Positions 26,964 through 35,554 of a stretch of DNA of 64,000 bases are shown here, in pieces (the first letter of the stretch is position 1; each line of letters begins with the position of its first letter). Both the position numbers and the translations under genes were made by a program. Origin of the DNA: AG25 sp035518815 (lineage in GTDB: Bacteria; Gemmatimonadota; Gemmatimonadetes; Gemmatimonadales; GWC2-71-9); the NCBI GenBank assembly GCA_035518815.1, contig DATIXG010000048.1, positions 1 through 64,000 of the forward strand, in the 5' to 3' direction. A model generated the notes under the pieces. It had not been told where the DNA came from, ran no database searches, and worked only from the letters and a program-made list of their open reading frames with translations.

Positions 26964-27830
26964 TTAGGCCGCGGAAGCGGTGTCCGCTGCTCGCGGGCCG
27001 TGGGGCTCGCCAGACGCGAGGGCGACGACGATGTCGGCGAGCCGAGCTACCGCCACCGGTTCGCTCTCGGGAGCGAGCAGCGCGCGGTACATTCCCGCCA
27101 CGAAGGCGAGACCGTCCACGACCCGCAGCATGGCGTCACTCGCCACAGTCCCGGAGCGCGCCGCCGCACATTCAGCGATCGCCTGGCGCCGGGCGGACAC
27201 GAACCGTTCGAGGTCCCGGCCCAGCTCGAGCTGAGCGCCTGCCGAGAGAGCCAGAGGGAGCAGCGCCCGCGCATAGTCGTCCCAGCGGCTCGCGATGAGC
27301 GCGTGCTCCGGCTGAGCTAGCAGGTGTGCCCGATCGGTAGGAAGGGACAGGCGCAGCCGGGGCTCCCGACGCGGCAAGATCGGGTGCAGGTCATAGAGGG
27401 TGCGGGTCCAGACCCCACCCAGCCACGGGCGCCGACAGGCGAGGCGGTCGAGTAACTCCTCCCACGGCTCGGCCCGGAGCGGCGCATCGTACTTGGAGTC
27501 GAAGACCATCACGATCTCGGCGTCCGCCGACACCGCCGTCACCCAATGCTCCCACTGGTCGATGCAGAGGAGCACCGGGGCGCCGCCGCTGAGCCAGGAG
27601 TCGAGCGCCTCGCGGGTGGGCTCGCGGGCCGTTCCCCGCACGAGGCGGAGCTCTGCCCCGTGCAGCCGAGCCGCGCGCCGTAGGCCAGGCTCGTCGGTGC
27701 CCAGGCGCTCCGTGGTTCCCGCGGCTCGCGCCAGCTCCTCCTCGCGGGCAAACACACCGAGCGCGAGCAGCGCGTGTTTGAGCGCGAATGGACCACAGGT
27801 CCAAGCGTTGGGCTGTCCGTACAGTGCCAT
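26964..27830 (-). CDS. C39-like papain-fold cysteine peptidase
   Basis: A 288-residue protein. The first 140 residues look like a C39-type papain fold: GQPNAWTCGPFALKHALLALGV holds the nucleophile Cys with the preceding Gln oxyanion residue, HWVTAVSADAEIVMVFDSK the catalytic His and Asp. The remaining 150 residues are helical and unassigned. Known C39 members cleave double-glycine leader peptides, but there is no fused ABC exporter here and the adjacent ABC genes encode an amino-acid importer. No signal peptide. An AT-rich promoter region lies upstream. Confidence 0.65.
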   Translation of the reverse strand: MALYGQPNAWTCGPFALKHALLALGVFAREEELARAAGTTERLGTDEPGLRRAARLHGAELRLVRGTAREPTREALDSWLSGGAPVLLCIDQWEHWVTAVSADAEIVMVFDSKYDAPLRAEPWEELLDRLACRRPWLGGVWTRTLYDLHPILPRREPRLRLSLPTDRAHLLAQPEHALIASRWDDYARALLPLALSAGAQLELGRDLERFVSARRQAIAECAAARSGTVASDAMLRVVDGLAFVAGMYRALLAPESEPVAVARLADIVVALASGEPHGPRAADTASAA

Positions 27831-27893
27831 GTTTTAGGGGGTGATTCGTTGCCCCCAATATAGCAGTTCGCGCCCCATCCACATGGTTAAATC

Positions 27894-27906
27894 ATTGTGC
27901 TACAAT
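27894..27906 (-). promoter_or_regulatory. Possible operator in the C39-like gene promoter
   Basis: ATTGT-N3-ACAAT is a perfect inverted repeat inside an unusually AT-rich stretch (27880-27920), with a further ACAAT at 27914-27918. It lies about 65-75 bases before the C39-like start. Cognate protein unknown. Confidence 0.4.
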
Positions 27907-27919
27907 AATATAGACAATA

Positions 27920-28669
27920 TCACCCCTCTGCCGCGAGCAGGGCCCGGGTCGCTTGGTGCCGCGGACGCTCCAGCACGTCGCCGGGGTCGCCCGCTTCGAC
28001 CACCACCCCCTGGGCGAGGATGGCTACCCGGTCGGCGTGCGCCCGGGCGAATGCGGCGTCGTGCGTCGCGACTAGCAGTCCCCGCCCTTCGGCCGCCAGC
28101 CGGCGCATAGTCTGACCCAGGCTGCTCCGCCGGGCGGGGTCGAGCGCGGCGGTCGGCTCGTCCATAAGAAGGAGGGGCGGGTTGGGGGCGAGCGCCCGCG
28201 CGATCGCCACCCGCTGCGCTTCTCCGCCCGACAGCCGTGCCGGCAGGGCATTCGCGCGGGCCTCAACCCCCAACGCGCTGAGCAGGGCATGGGCCGCACG
28301 CTGGGCGTCGGCCTCCGTTTGACCGAGGACGTGCGTCAGGGCGAGGGTGACGTTGTCGATCACGCACAGGTGATCGAACAGTGCGTGACCCTGGAACACG
28401 AGTCCCACCCGGCGCCGGAGCGGCTGGAGGCGCGACTGAGGAGGCACGCGGCCGGGCTCGAGAGCGATGCCGTCGACTTCGATTCTTCCCGCGTCGAACG
28501 CCTGAAGTGCCGCCACCGCTCGGAGTGCCGAGGTTTTTCCCGCCCCGGAGAGCCCCATGAGCGCCAGCACCTCGCCGCGGCGGACCTCGAGTGAGACTCC
28601 GCGGAGCACATCCCGGCCGTCGTAGCAGAGACGCAGGTCCTCGATCGAGAGGAGCGCTCTCCCGGTCAC
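27920..28669 (-). CDS. Polar amino-acid ABC transporter ATPase (GlnQ/HisP type)
   Basis: A 249-residue ABC ATPase: Walker A GLSGAGKTS, Q-loop VGLVFQGHALF, signature LSGGEAQRVAIARAL, Walker B LLLMDEPTAALD, switch His in VATHDAAF. It powers the fused binding-protein/permease encoded just upstream. The GTG at 28669 overlaps that gene's stop as GTGA. The Q-loop reads FQGHALF rather than the usual FQQFNLF. The amino acid imported is unknown. Confidence 0.92.
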   Translation of the reverse strand: MTGRALLSIEDLRLCYDGRDVLRGVSLEVRRGEVLALMGLSGAGKTSALRAVAALQAFDAGRIEVDGIALEPGRVPPQSRLQPLRRRVGLVFQGHALFDHLCVIDNVTLALTHVLGQTEADAQRAAHALLSALGVEARANALPARLSGGEAQRVAIARALAPNPPLLLMDEPTAALDPARRSSLGQTMRRLAAEGRGLLVATHDAAFARAHADRVAILAQGVVVEAGDPGDVLERPRHQATRALLAAEG

Positions 28670-30141
28670 GCCGCGCTCCAGCGGCGTTCGAGCAAGCGGG
28701 CGAGGTGCGCCAGGGGGAGCGACATCACGAGATAGACGGCGGCGCACAGCATCCCGGGGATCACCCAGGAGCCCACGTTCGTCGCATAGATCGCCGTCTG
28801 CTTCGTCAGCTCGATGACGGTAATCACGGAAACGAGGGACGAGTCCTTGAGCAGGGCGACGAAGTCGTTGGTCATGGGGGCGAGCGCGTACCGTAACGCT
28901 TGCGGGCCGCGGACCAGGCGGAGGATCTGCGACTCGCTGAAACCGAGCGTGCGCGCGGCTTCGAGCTGGTTGCGCGAAACCGCTTCGAGCGCGCCGCGGT
29001 AGATCTCGGACTCATAGGCGGCGTAGTTCAGGCCCAGCCCCAATACGGCGGCGAGAAACGCGGGCAGACGCACGATGCCGGCGAGGCCGTAGTAGATGAC
29101 GAACAACTGGAGGAGGACCGGCGTGCCCCGGACCACCTCGGTGTAGACCGCGGCGAGCGCACGGACCGGCCCCGGGCCGTAGACGCGGGCGGACGCAACC
29201 GCCAGCCCGGCGGCCACCGCCAGAGCCATCGAGAGCAACGACACGAGCGCCGTCATGAGGGCCGCCCGGGCGAGGGCGGGCAGGTAGGCGAGAGCGGTCG
29301 CGACGGGGGCCGTGACACGAGCGGCCGCGACCGGGCCCGCGGGCTCCCGAAGCGCCCGCTCGAAGAGTTTGCCTTGGCTCGGATCCCACACCTGCCACCG
29401 GCGCAAGATGCGCTCGAGGGTACCGTCCCGCATGGCCTCGCGCAGCACAGCATTCACCGAATCGCGCAGTGCGGCGTGCGCGTTCGCGAGAACCCCGACG
29501 TAACGTCCCAGCGCGACGGCGCCCGGCTCGATCGCGAGGCTGTTCGGCGTCATGCGACGCAGCGCGCGCTCGGCGATGATGTGATCGAGCAGCACGGCGT
29601 CCACGCGTCCCGCCACGAGGTCGGTGTAGGGGTGAACGTCGTCGTCGTAGGAGACGGGAATGATGCCCGTGGAGTCGCGCGCGGCGAGCAGGATTTCGTA
29701 CGCCGTGGTGGCGCCGAGGGTAGCGACGCGCCGCCCGCGCAGGTCGGCCAGGCGGCGGAAGCGCTCGCGATCCACGGCTCTCACCGCTAGGACCTCGCGG
29801 AACTCGAAATAAGGAATAGTGACGGCGTGCTGGGCCCGGCGGGTGGGCGTGTCTTCCACGCCCGAGAGACCGATGGCGAAGTCTCCTCGCTCGACCGCCT
29901 GATCGAGGGACGACCACTGTACCTGAACGAAGGCCGCGTCTCGCCCCAGCCCCCGCGCGATGGTTTGGGCCACCTCGACGTCGAACCCGCGCACCTTCGA
30001 GGGATCGGCTGGGTCGGCCTCGACGAACGGGGCGCCCCCTTCGGCGTCGCCGCCCCAGCGGAACGCCTGCGGCCGCTCCCCGACGCAGGCGGCCAGGGAG
30101 AGCGCGAAACCCGCGACGGCGAGGGGGCGCGCACCAGTCAC
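28666..30141 (-). CDS. Amino-acid ABC transporter: substrate-binding protein fused to permease
   Basis: 491 residues in one chain. Residues 1-20 are a signal/lipobox (LSLAACVGER). Residues about 25-265 form a SBP_bac_3 periplasmic binding domain (KVRGFDVEVAQTIARGLG, then DLRGRRVATLGATTAYE and VDAVLLDHI). Residues about 275-485 are a His/Glu/Gln-type permease with the EVVRGTPVLLQLFVIYYGL segment and coupling motif EAARTLGFSESQI. Fused forms are known (lactococcal GlnP) but are the minority. Together with the downstream ATPase it makes a complete importer. Confidence 0.9.
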   Translation of the reverse strand: MTGARPLAVAGFALSLAACVGERPQAFRWGGDAEGGAPFVEADPADPSKVRGFDVEVAQTIARGLGRDAAFVQVQWSSLDQAVERGDFAIGLSGVEDTPTRRAQHAVTIPYFEFREVLAVRAVDRERFRRLADLRGRRVATLGATTAYEILLAARDSTGIIPVSYDDDVHPYTDLVAGRVDAVLLDHIIAERALRRMTPNSLAIEPGAVALGRYVGVLANAHAALRDSVNAVLREAMRDGTLERILRRWQVWDPSQGKLFERALREPAGPVAAARVTAPVATALAYLPALARAALMTALVSLLSMALAVAAGLAVASARVYGPGPVRALAAVYTEVVRGTPVLLQLFVIYYGLAGIVRLPAFLAAVLGLGLNYAAYESEIYRGALEAVSRNQLEAARTLGFSESQILRLVRGPQALRYALAPMTNDFVALLKDSSLVSVITVIELTKQTAIYATNVGSWVIPGMLCAAVYLVMSLPLAHLARLLERRWSAA

Positions 30142-30188
30142 GGACTGGAAAGTAACGGCGCCGGCGGGCGGTACGAAAAGGCCGCCAT

Positions 30189-30217
30189 TTGACGGCGTGC
30201 ACGTGAGTCGCTAGCTA
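30189..30217 (+). promoter_or_regulatory. Promoter of the zinc-ribbon/DUF456 genes
   Basis: TTGACG (30189-30194), a 17-base spacer, and TAGCTA (30212-30217). The predicted start of transcription, about 30224, is some 20 bases before the GTG start. Confidence 0.6.
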
Positions 30218-30244
30218 GCAAGGCGACACTGACCAGGACCGACA

Positions 30245-30610
30245 GTGCCTGAGGGTCATCAATGGGCCCGTGTGTGCGGCGACGCAAACCACCAGCTCCG
30301 GCGGGGCGCGTGGTACCAGGTGCTCGCCCTCACTCCCGAGCAGGCAGTTCTCGACGTGAACCATCACCCCGTTCTCATCCCGCGTTCCGTGGTGCAGATC
30401 TCTCCTGCGCGGCCGTATCGCTGGTCCGTGGTCCGGCGCCCGCGCGACGCGATCAGCCTGCCGCTGTCCTGGGGCACGCGCTACGCCGTGTGCCCGAGCT
30501 GCACGCAGCGCGTCTCGCTCAGGGGCTCGGTGAGCGAGCTGTCGTGCCCGCGCTGCCACGGCGTGTTCATCGTGGGATGGGACGACCTGGGATGGGACGA
30601 AGCGTCGTAG
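30245..30610 (+). CDS. Hypothetical protein with C-terminal zinc ribbon
   Basis: A 121-residue protein of unknown function. The C-terminal third has CPSCTQRVSLRG...LSCPRCHGVF, a two-knuckle zinc ribbon. The N-terminal part (GAWYQVLALTPEQAVLDVNHHPVLIPRSVVQI) looks like a small beta barrel. It starts with GTG shortly after a good promoter and is followed after 9 bases by the DUF456 gene. Confidence 0.65.
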   Translation: MPEGHQWARVCGDANHQLRRGAWYQVLALTPEQAVLDVNHHPVLIPRSVVQISPARPYRWSVVRRPRDAISLPLSWGTRYAVCPSCTQRVSLRGSVSELSCPRCHGVFIVGWDDLGWDEAS

Positions 30611-30619
30611 GGCGTCACC

Positions 30620-31126
30620 GTGACGACCACGCTTGCCGCCGTCCTCCTCGCGCTCTGCCTCCTGGGTGGTTTGCTCCTTGTGCCCCTCGGCCTGCCGGGC
30701 CTGTGGGTCATGCTCGCCGGGGTCGTGACGTACGGGTGGCTCACCGCATTTCGCGCAGTCGGCGCCCGTACCATCATCACGGTGCTCGTCCTCGCCTTCG
30801 CGGCAGAGCTGCTCGAGGCGTGGCTCGCGTTCGGTCTCGCGAAGCGGTACGGCGGGTCGTCACGCGCGGGTTGGGGCGCGCTGCTGGGAGGGCTCGCGGG
30901 TGCGATGATGGGGGTGCCCGTCCCCATCATCGGGAGCTTGATCGGCGCGTTCGTCGGATCGTTGGTCGGCGCGGTCCTGTTCGAGTACTGGGCTTCTCGG
31001 GTGGTCGAGACGGCGCTGCGCGCGGGTTGGGGCGCGCTCGTCGCGCGCGCGGCAGGAGCCGCGGCGAAGACCGCGATCGCCGTCGCCATCGCCGTTGTGG
31101 TGGTGTTCGCCGCCATCCGCGGCTGA
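30620..31126 (+). CDS. DUF456 family membrane protein
   Basis: A 168-residue inner-membrane protein with about four helices, starting LLLVPLGLPGLWVMLAGVV. The glycine-rich central part (WGALLGGLAGAMMGVPVPIIGSLIGAFVGSLVGAVLFE) matches the DUF456 pattern of repeated GxxxG helices. Function unknown. It is probably cotranscribed with the zinc-ribbon gene. Confidence 0.85.
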   Translation: MTTTLAAVLLALCLLGGLLLVPLGLPGLWVMLAGVVTYGWLTAFRAVGARTIITVLVLAFAAELLEAWLAFGLAKRYGGSSRAGWGALLGGLAGAMMGVPVPIIGSLIGAFVGSLVGAVLFEYWASRVVETALRAGWGALVARAAGAAAKTAIAVAIAVVVVFAAIRG

Positions 31127-31260
31127 CTTCTGCTTCTCCTTGGTCCGCGCGATGAATCTGGCGAGCGCCCGAGGACGGCCACATGCACCATTTGACACTA
31201 ACCCTTCAAGACCAGTCGCATATCACGGAGCAGTGGACCCTCCTCGCGCCTCCCGGTTCT

Positions 31261-31269
31261 TGTTATAAT
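31261..31269 (+). promoter_or_regulatory. Extended -10 promoter of the NAD operon
   Basis: TGTTATAAT is an extended -10 (TGN-TATAAT), in the best such match in the window. No -35 lies at the usual distance. It predicts transcription from about 31276, which argues that nadB translation starts downstream of the GTG at 31274. Confidence 0.6.
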
Positions 31270-31393
31270 TGAAGTGGCTCGTCGCGAGACGAGCCCCGCG
31301 CTGGGAGCGGTTCGTCACCTTCGGCGGACCGAGGCGTTACCCAATCGGCCCCTCAGCGGCGGTTCTGCAACCAATGGGAGCGTCTCGTTCTCC

Positions 31394-32950
31394 GTGCAGC
31401 AGTATGAGCATCGTCGCGACGCACTGAGCTCGTCGCGGAACGCACGTCCCATCATCGTCGGGACGGGCCTCGCGGGCCTGTGGACGGCCTGGCGGCTGGC
31501 GCTGGAAGGGCGGGCGTCCCTCGTTCTCACGAAGGGCGCGCTGGCCGACAGCGCGAGCGCCTGGGCTCAAGGCGGCATTGCGGTGGCCGTCGGCCCGGGC
31601 GACAGCCCCGAGCTGCACGCCGCCGATACGCTGGCCGCGAGCGACGGCCTTTCCGATCCCGAGGCCGTCCGCGTGCTGACGACGGAGGGTCCGGAGCGCG
31701 TCCAGCAACTCATCGCGCTCGGCGCCACCTTCGATCGCGGGCCCGACGGCAAACTCCGTCTCGGGCTCGAGGCCGCGCATTCGCGTCCCCGCATTGTCCA
31801 CGCCGGCGGCGACCGCACGGGCGCGATGCTGATCGCCTGCCTGGCGCACATCCTCGCGCGGCATCCGCTCGTCGAGATTCTCGAGTACACCGAGGTGACG
31901 CGCCTCCTCTTCGAGAGACGGGGGACGAGGGGCGGGGGACGGGTGGTTGGCGTCACCGCGCTGTCCGGCGGTACGCAGTCGGTTTCGGTGCTCGCGCCGG
32001 CGGTGGTACTCGCGACTGGCGGCGTCGGGCAGCTCTACGCCGTGACGACGAACCCACTTCCAGCGACGGGAGACGGCTGGGCCCTGGCCTATCAGGTGGG
32101 AGCGGAGCTGCGGGACCTCGAGTTCCTCCAATTCCACCCGACCGCCGCGAAGCTGCCTGGGGTCAACCCCGCACCCCTCGTCTCCGAGGCGGTGCGGGGC
32201 GCGGGAGCGACGCTCGTCGACCGCGACGGCCGCCGCTTCATGATCGGGATCGACCCGCGCGCGGAGCTCGCGCCGCGCGACGTGGTGGCGCGGGCGGTCG
32301 CGGCGGCGGACCGCGACGGCGGCGCGTGGCTCGATGCGCGCCACATCTCCGACTTCCGCTCGCAGTTTCCCGGCATCACCGCCATGCTGGCGCGCCACGG
32401 CCTCGACGCCGCGCGCGATCCCATCCCCGTGGCTCCGGCCGCGCACTACGCGATGGGTGGCATCACGACCGACCTCGACGGGCGCAGCAGCCGCGCCGGG
32501 TTGTGGGCGGTGGGTGAAGTGTCGCGGACGGGCGTGCACGGCGCGAACCGCCTGGCGTCGAACTCGCTGCTTGAGGCCCTGGTGTTCGCGGACCGCGTGG
32601 CCCGCGCGCTGGCGCTCGAGCCGGCGCGCGGGGTGTCGCTGCGCGCGGCCGCCGGCACGCGGGCGGAGCCGGACCGCGGTGACGCGGACCAGCGGAGCGC
32701 CGGAATCCGCGACGCGATGCGGCGTGTGATGACGGAGGATGTCGGCGTGCAACGAAGCGAAGCATCGTTGAAGCGCGCCCAGCGCACCTTGAGCGAGCTC
32801 GGCTCCTCCACGCCTCGAAACGCCTGGCGCACCCGGAACCAGCTGCTCGTCGCCCGGCTCATCGTCCGCGGGGCGCTGCGGCGGCGGGAGAGCCGGGGCG
32901 TGCACGCGCGGGTGGATTTCCCGCGGCCGTCCCGCGCCCTCGAGGCCTGA
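31394..32950 (+). CDS. nadB: L-aspartate oxidase
   Basis: First enzyme of NAD synthesis: oxidises aspartate to iminoaspartate with FAD. The dinucleotide fold is at PIIVGTGLAGLWTAWRLALEG. Family motifs follow: DSASAWAQGGIAVAV, the substrate region ELRDLEFLQFHPTA, and HYAMGGITTDLDGRSS...GEVSRTGVHGANRLASNSLLEALVF near the C-terminus. The start is uncertain: the frame is open from 31274, but a promoter there and the family's short N-terminus favour the GTG at 31394. A short G-rich repeat inserts residues in frame near 31915. It is followed by nadA and nadC. Confidence 0.93.
   Translation: MQQYEHRRDALSSSRNARPIIVGTGLAGLWTAWRLALEGRASLVLTKGALADSASAWAQGGIAVAVGPGDSPELHAADTLAASDGLSDPEAVRVLTTEGPERVQQLIALGATFDRGPDGKLRLGLEAAHSRPRIVHAGGDRTGAMLIACLAHILARHPLVEILEYTEVTRLLFERRGTRGGGRVVGVTALSGGTQSVSVLAPAVVLATGGVGQLYAVTTNPLPATGDGWALAYQVGAELRDLEFLQFHPTAAKLPGVNPAPLVSEAVRGAGATLVDRDGRRFMIGIDPRAELAPRDVVARAVAAADRDGGAWLDARHISDFRSQFPGITAMLARHGLDAARDPIPVAPAAHYAMGGITTDLDGRSSRAGLWAVGEVSRTGVHGANRLASNSLLEALVFADRVARALALEPARGVSLRAAAGTRAEPDRGDADQRSAGIRDAMRRVMTEDVGVQRSEASLKRAQRTLSELGSSTPRNAWRTRNQLLVARLIVRGALRRRESRGVHARVDFPRPSRALEA
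31915..31943 (+). repeat. In-frame G-rich short repeat inside nadB
   Basis: Imperfect decamer-like repeats of the GACGGGGGACGAGGGGCGGG kind add a low-complexity RRGTRGGGR loop to NadB. Confidence 0.55.
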
Positions 32951-32982
32951 GCACCCTGACCACCGCGCTCGCGCAGGACCTG

Positions 32983-33912
32983 GTGTCTGAGATCCGCAGC
33001 CTCAAGCAAGAGCGCGGGGCGGCGATTCTCGCGCACAACTACCAGCGTCCGGAGATTCAGGACGTCGCCGACCTCGTTGCCGACTCCCTCAGAATGGCGC
33101 GCCGGGCCACCGAGCTCGACGCTCCCGTCCTCGTGATTTGCGGCGTGCATTTCATGGCCGAGACGGCGGCGATCGCGAATCCCGGCAAGCGCGTGCTGAT
33201 CCCGGACCTCGGAGCGGGCTGCTCGCTCGCCGCCACGATCCAGGCGCGCGACGTGCGCGTGTGGCGCGCCGCGCACCCGGATGGCATCGTGGTCGCCTAC
33301 GTGAATTGCAGCGCCAGCGTGAAGGCGGAGGCGGACTACTGCTGCACGTCCGGCAATGCCGTCGCGATCGTGAATGGCCTGCCCCCCGACGTCCCCGTGC
33401 TCTTCATTCCCGATTTCTTCCTCGGCAGCTACGTGCGGCACGTCACGGGACGGGACATGGACGTGTGGATGGGTGAGTGCCACGTCCACGCGGCGCTCAC
33501 GCCGGATGTGCTCGCCGCCCGGCGGCGCGACGAGCCCGATGCGGAGTTCCTGATCCACCCCGAGTGCGGCTGCGTCACGAGCGCCATGTACCTGGCCGAG
33601 ACCGAGGGCGACCTGGCCGCGGGGCGGACGCGCATCGTCTCCACCGAGCAGATGATGCAGCGGGCGCACACTTCTCCCGCGCGCCGCTTCGTGGTGGCGA
33701 CGGAGACAGGCGTGCTGCACCGGCTGCGACGCGAGAATCCCGACAAGACGTTTGTCGCGGCCGACGAGTCGGCCGAATGCCGGTACATGAAGATGATTAC
33801 GCTCGAGGGGCTCCGAGACTCGCTGCGGGACTTGAAGTACGAGGTGACCGTGCCTCCCGAGATCGCGGCACGAGCCCGGTTGGCGATCGATCGGATGCTG
33901 GCCATTGGCTGA
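32983..33912 (+). CDS. nadA: Quinolinate synthase A
   Basis: 4Fe-4S enzyme condensing iminoaspartate with dihydroxyacetone phosphate to quinolinate. 309 residues. The opening AAILAHNYQRPEIQDVADLVADSL, cluster cysteines in DLGAGCSLA, YVNCSASVKAE and LIHPECGCV, and the FIPDFFLGSYV loop are all present. It starts with GTG 32 bases after nadB and overlaps nadC by 8 bases. Confidence 0.96.
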   Translation: MSEIRSLKQERGAAILAHNYQRPEIQDVADLVADSLRMARRATELDAPVLVICGVHFMAETAAIANPGKRVLIPDLGAGCSLAATIQARDVRVWRAAHPDGIVVAYVNCSASVKAEADYCCTSGNAVAIVNGLPPDVPVLFIPDFFLGSYVRHVTGRDMDVWMGECHVHAALTPDVLAARRRDEPDAEFLIHPECGCVTSAMYLAETEGDLAAGRTRIVSTEQMMQRAHTSPARRFVVATETGVLHRLRRENPDKTFVAADESAECRYMKMITLEGLRDSLRDLKYEVTVPPEIAARARLAIDRMLAIG

Positions 33913-34747
33913 CGGCCTGGGCCTCGCGGAAGTGCGCGCCGCGCTCGCCGAGGATCGGGCGGCGGAAGACGTCACCACGCGCTTGCTCGGCCCCGCTGCC
34001 GAGCGTCCGGCGGCCGGTCGTTTCGTCGCCGAGGGGCGGTTCGTGGCCGCGGGCCTGCCGGTTGCCGCCTCCGCGTTCCGCGAGCTCGAGCCCGCGGCGT
34101 GCCTGGATGCGAGCGTCGCGGAAGGCGCCTGGGTAGACCCGGGCGCATTGCTCGCGACCGTGCGCGGCAGCGCCCGCGCGCTCCTCGCCGGCGAGCGCGT
34201 CGCCTTGAACTTTCTTCAACATCTGTCCGGCGTGGCGACGGCCACGCGTCGGGCGGTCGAGGCCGTCGCGGGTACGGGCGCCACGATCACCCACACCCGC
34301 AAGACCACTCCCGGACTACGCGCCGTCGAGCTGTATGCGGTGCACGTCGGCGGCGGCGTGGTGAACCGGGCGTCCCTCGCGGACGCGGTTCTCTGGAAGG
34401 ACAACCACTGGGCGTTGCTCGATGCGTCAGGCATGAGCCTGGCGCGCGCGCTCACTGCGCTCCCCCCGGGCCTTGGGGTGATGGTGGAGGTGGAGACCGA
34501 TGCGCAGCTCGACACTGCGCTCGCGGCCGGCGTGCGGCACGTGCTGGCCGACAACCAGCCGCCCGAACGGATCGCTGCCTGGGTCCGCCGCGCGGGTCCC
34601 GGGGTCACAATCGAAGCCTCAGGGGGCATCACGCCCGACAACGCGCGGGCGTACGCTGAAGCCGGCGCGACGCGGGTCTCCATCGGCGCCCTCACCCATT
34701 CCGCCCCTGCCGCCCCGATCAGTTTCGAACTTGCACTACACTCCTAG
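33905..34747 (+). CDS. nadC: Nicotinate-nucleotide pyrophosphorylase (carboxylating)
   Basis: Converts quinolinate and PRPP to nicotinate mononucleotide, completing the de novo NAD branch. 280 residues. Key motifs: AEDVTTRLL near the start, LNFLQHLSGVATATRR, the PRPP/quinolinate-binding THTRKTTPGLRAVELYAVHVGGG, KDNHW, and the C-terminal barrel strands VEVETDAQ and IEASGGITPDNARAYAEAG. It starts with TTG overlapping nadA. Confidence 0.96.
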   Translation: MADGLGLAEVRAALAEDRAAEDVTTRLLGPAAERPAAGRFVAEGRFVAAGLPVAASAFRELEPAACLDASVAEGAWVDPGALLATVRGSARALLAGERVALNFLQHLSGVATATRRAVEAVAGTGATITHTRKTTPGLRAVELYAVHVGGGVVNRASLADAVLWKDNHWALLDASGMSLARALTALPPGLGVMVEVETDAQLDTALAAGVRHVLADNQPPERIAAWVRRAGPGVTIEASGGITPDNARAYAEAGATRVSIGALTHSAPAAPISFELALHS

Positions 34748-34759
34748 CACCAAAGTCTT

Positions 34760-35554
34760 ATGGCAGATCATGAGGCGTCGCACCTATCTGTTCGTTGCGC
34801 TATGCCGCGAGAGAATCGTGGACACACCTGGAAGATTCGTGGTCGGGCCGCGTTTGCTGTGGCGGTGCTCGCCCTGGCACCGTGCCGCGTCGCGTGCGGG
34901 CAGGCGATTCTCGTCCTGCTGTTTGGCGACAAGTTTGCGTCCGAGAACTTCCAGGGCGGCATCAAGATTGATCTGGCCTGGTCCACTCTCGCGGGGCTGC
35001 CGGACGCAGAGCGGCTGCGCTCGTTTGCCGTTGGCGGATTCCTCGAGCTACGGCTCGGGTCTCGCTTCTCCATTCAGCCCGAGTTCACATTCAAGTCTCC
35101 CGCGGGCGCACGGGGTCTCCCGTTCACGCCGACCGGAAATGCCCGCCTGGACAGCGCGTTTGCGGGGGCGAGCGCGGTGTCGGTGGCGCGGACGCTCGGC
35201 TACATCACGATCCCAATCCTTGCCAAGGTCACGTTTGGCCCGCTTCGCCTGGGGGTCGGGCCGCAGCTGGGGTACATCGTGAAGGCATTCGACCACTACA
35301 CCGGCACCGTATCGCGGGAGGACGACCTGAGCTATGACTTGTCGTTGTGGTCGCGGGTCAACCGCTGGGATGCAGGCGTGAACGTCCTTGCCGAGTACGC
35401 GCTGTCGCAACGCCGCGGGCTTCAGAGCCTCCGCGTGCGTGCGTCGTGGTACCGGGCGTTCGGCGACGCGCTGAAGGATGCGCCGGGGCAGAACGACGTC
35501 CTGACCGTCGGCATCGGCGTTCCGATCGGCGGACCGAAGGCAGCGGCGAAATGA
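34760..35554 (+). CDS. Outer-membrane beta-barrel protein
   Basis: A 264-residue exported protein with a hydrophobic stretch (AAFAVAVLALAPCRVACGQA) and alternating aromatic/polar strands (FAVGGFLELRLGSRFSIQPEFTFKSP; LRLGVGPQLGYIVK) ending in a repeated-strand region (DVLTVGIGVPIGG). It resembles the PorT-like outer-membrane domain. The ATG at 34802 is an alternative start, giving a shorter signal peptide. It overlaps the next gene by 4 bases. Confidence 0.7.
   Translation: MADHEASHLSVRCAMPRENRGHTWKIRGRAAFAVAVLALAPCRVACGQAILVLLFGDKFASENFQGGIKIDLAWSTLAGLPDAERLRSFAVGGFLELRLGSRFSIQPEFTFKSPAGARGLPFTPTGNARLDSAFAGASAVSVARTLGYITIPILAKVTFGPLRLGVGPQLGYIVKAFDHYTGTVSREDDLSYDLSLWSRVNRWDAGVNVLAEYALSQRRGLQSLRVRASWYRAFGDALKDAPGQNDVLTVGIGVPIGGPKAAAK

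Noticed and set aside
31192..31220. TTGACA promoter for nadB
   Set aside because: A perfect -35 (31192-31197) has no -10 at the right distance; the extended -10 at 31261 is more convincing.
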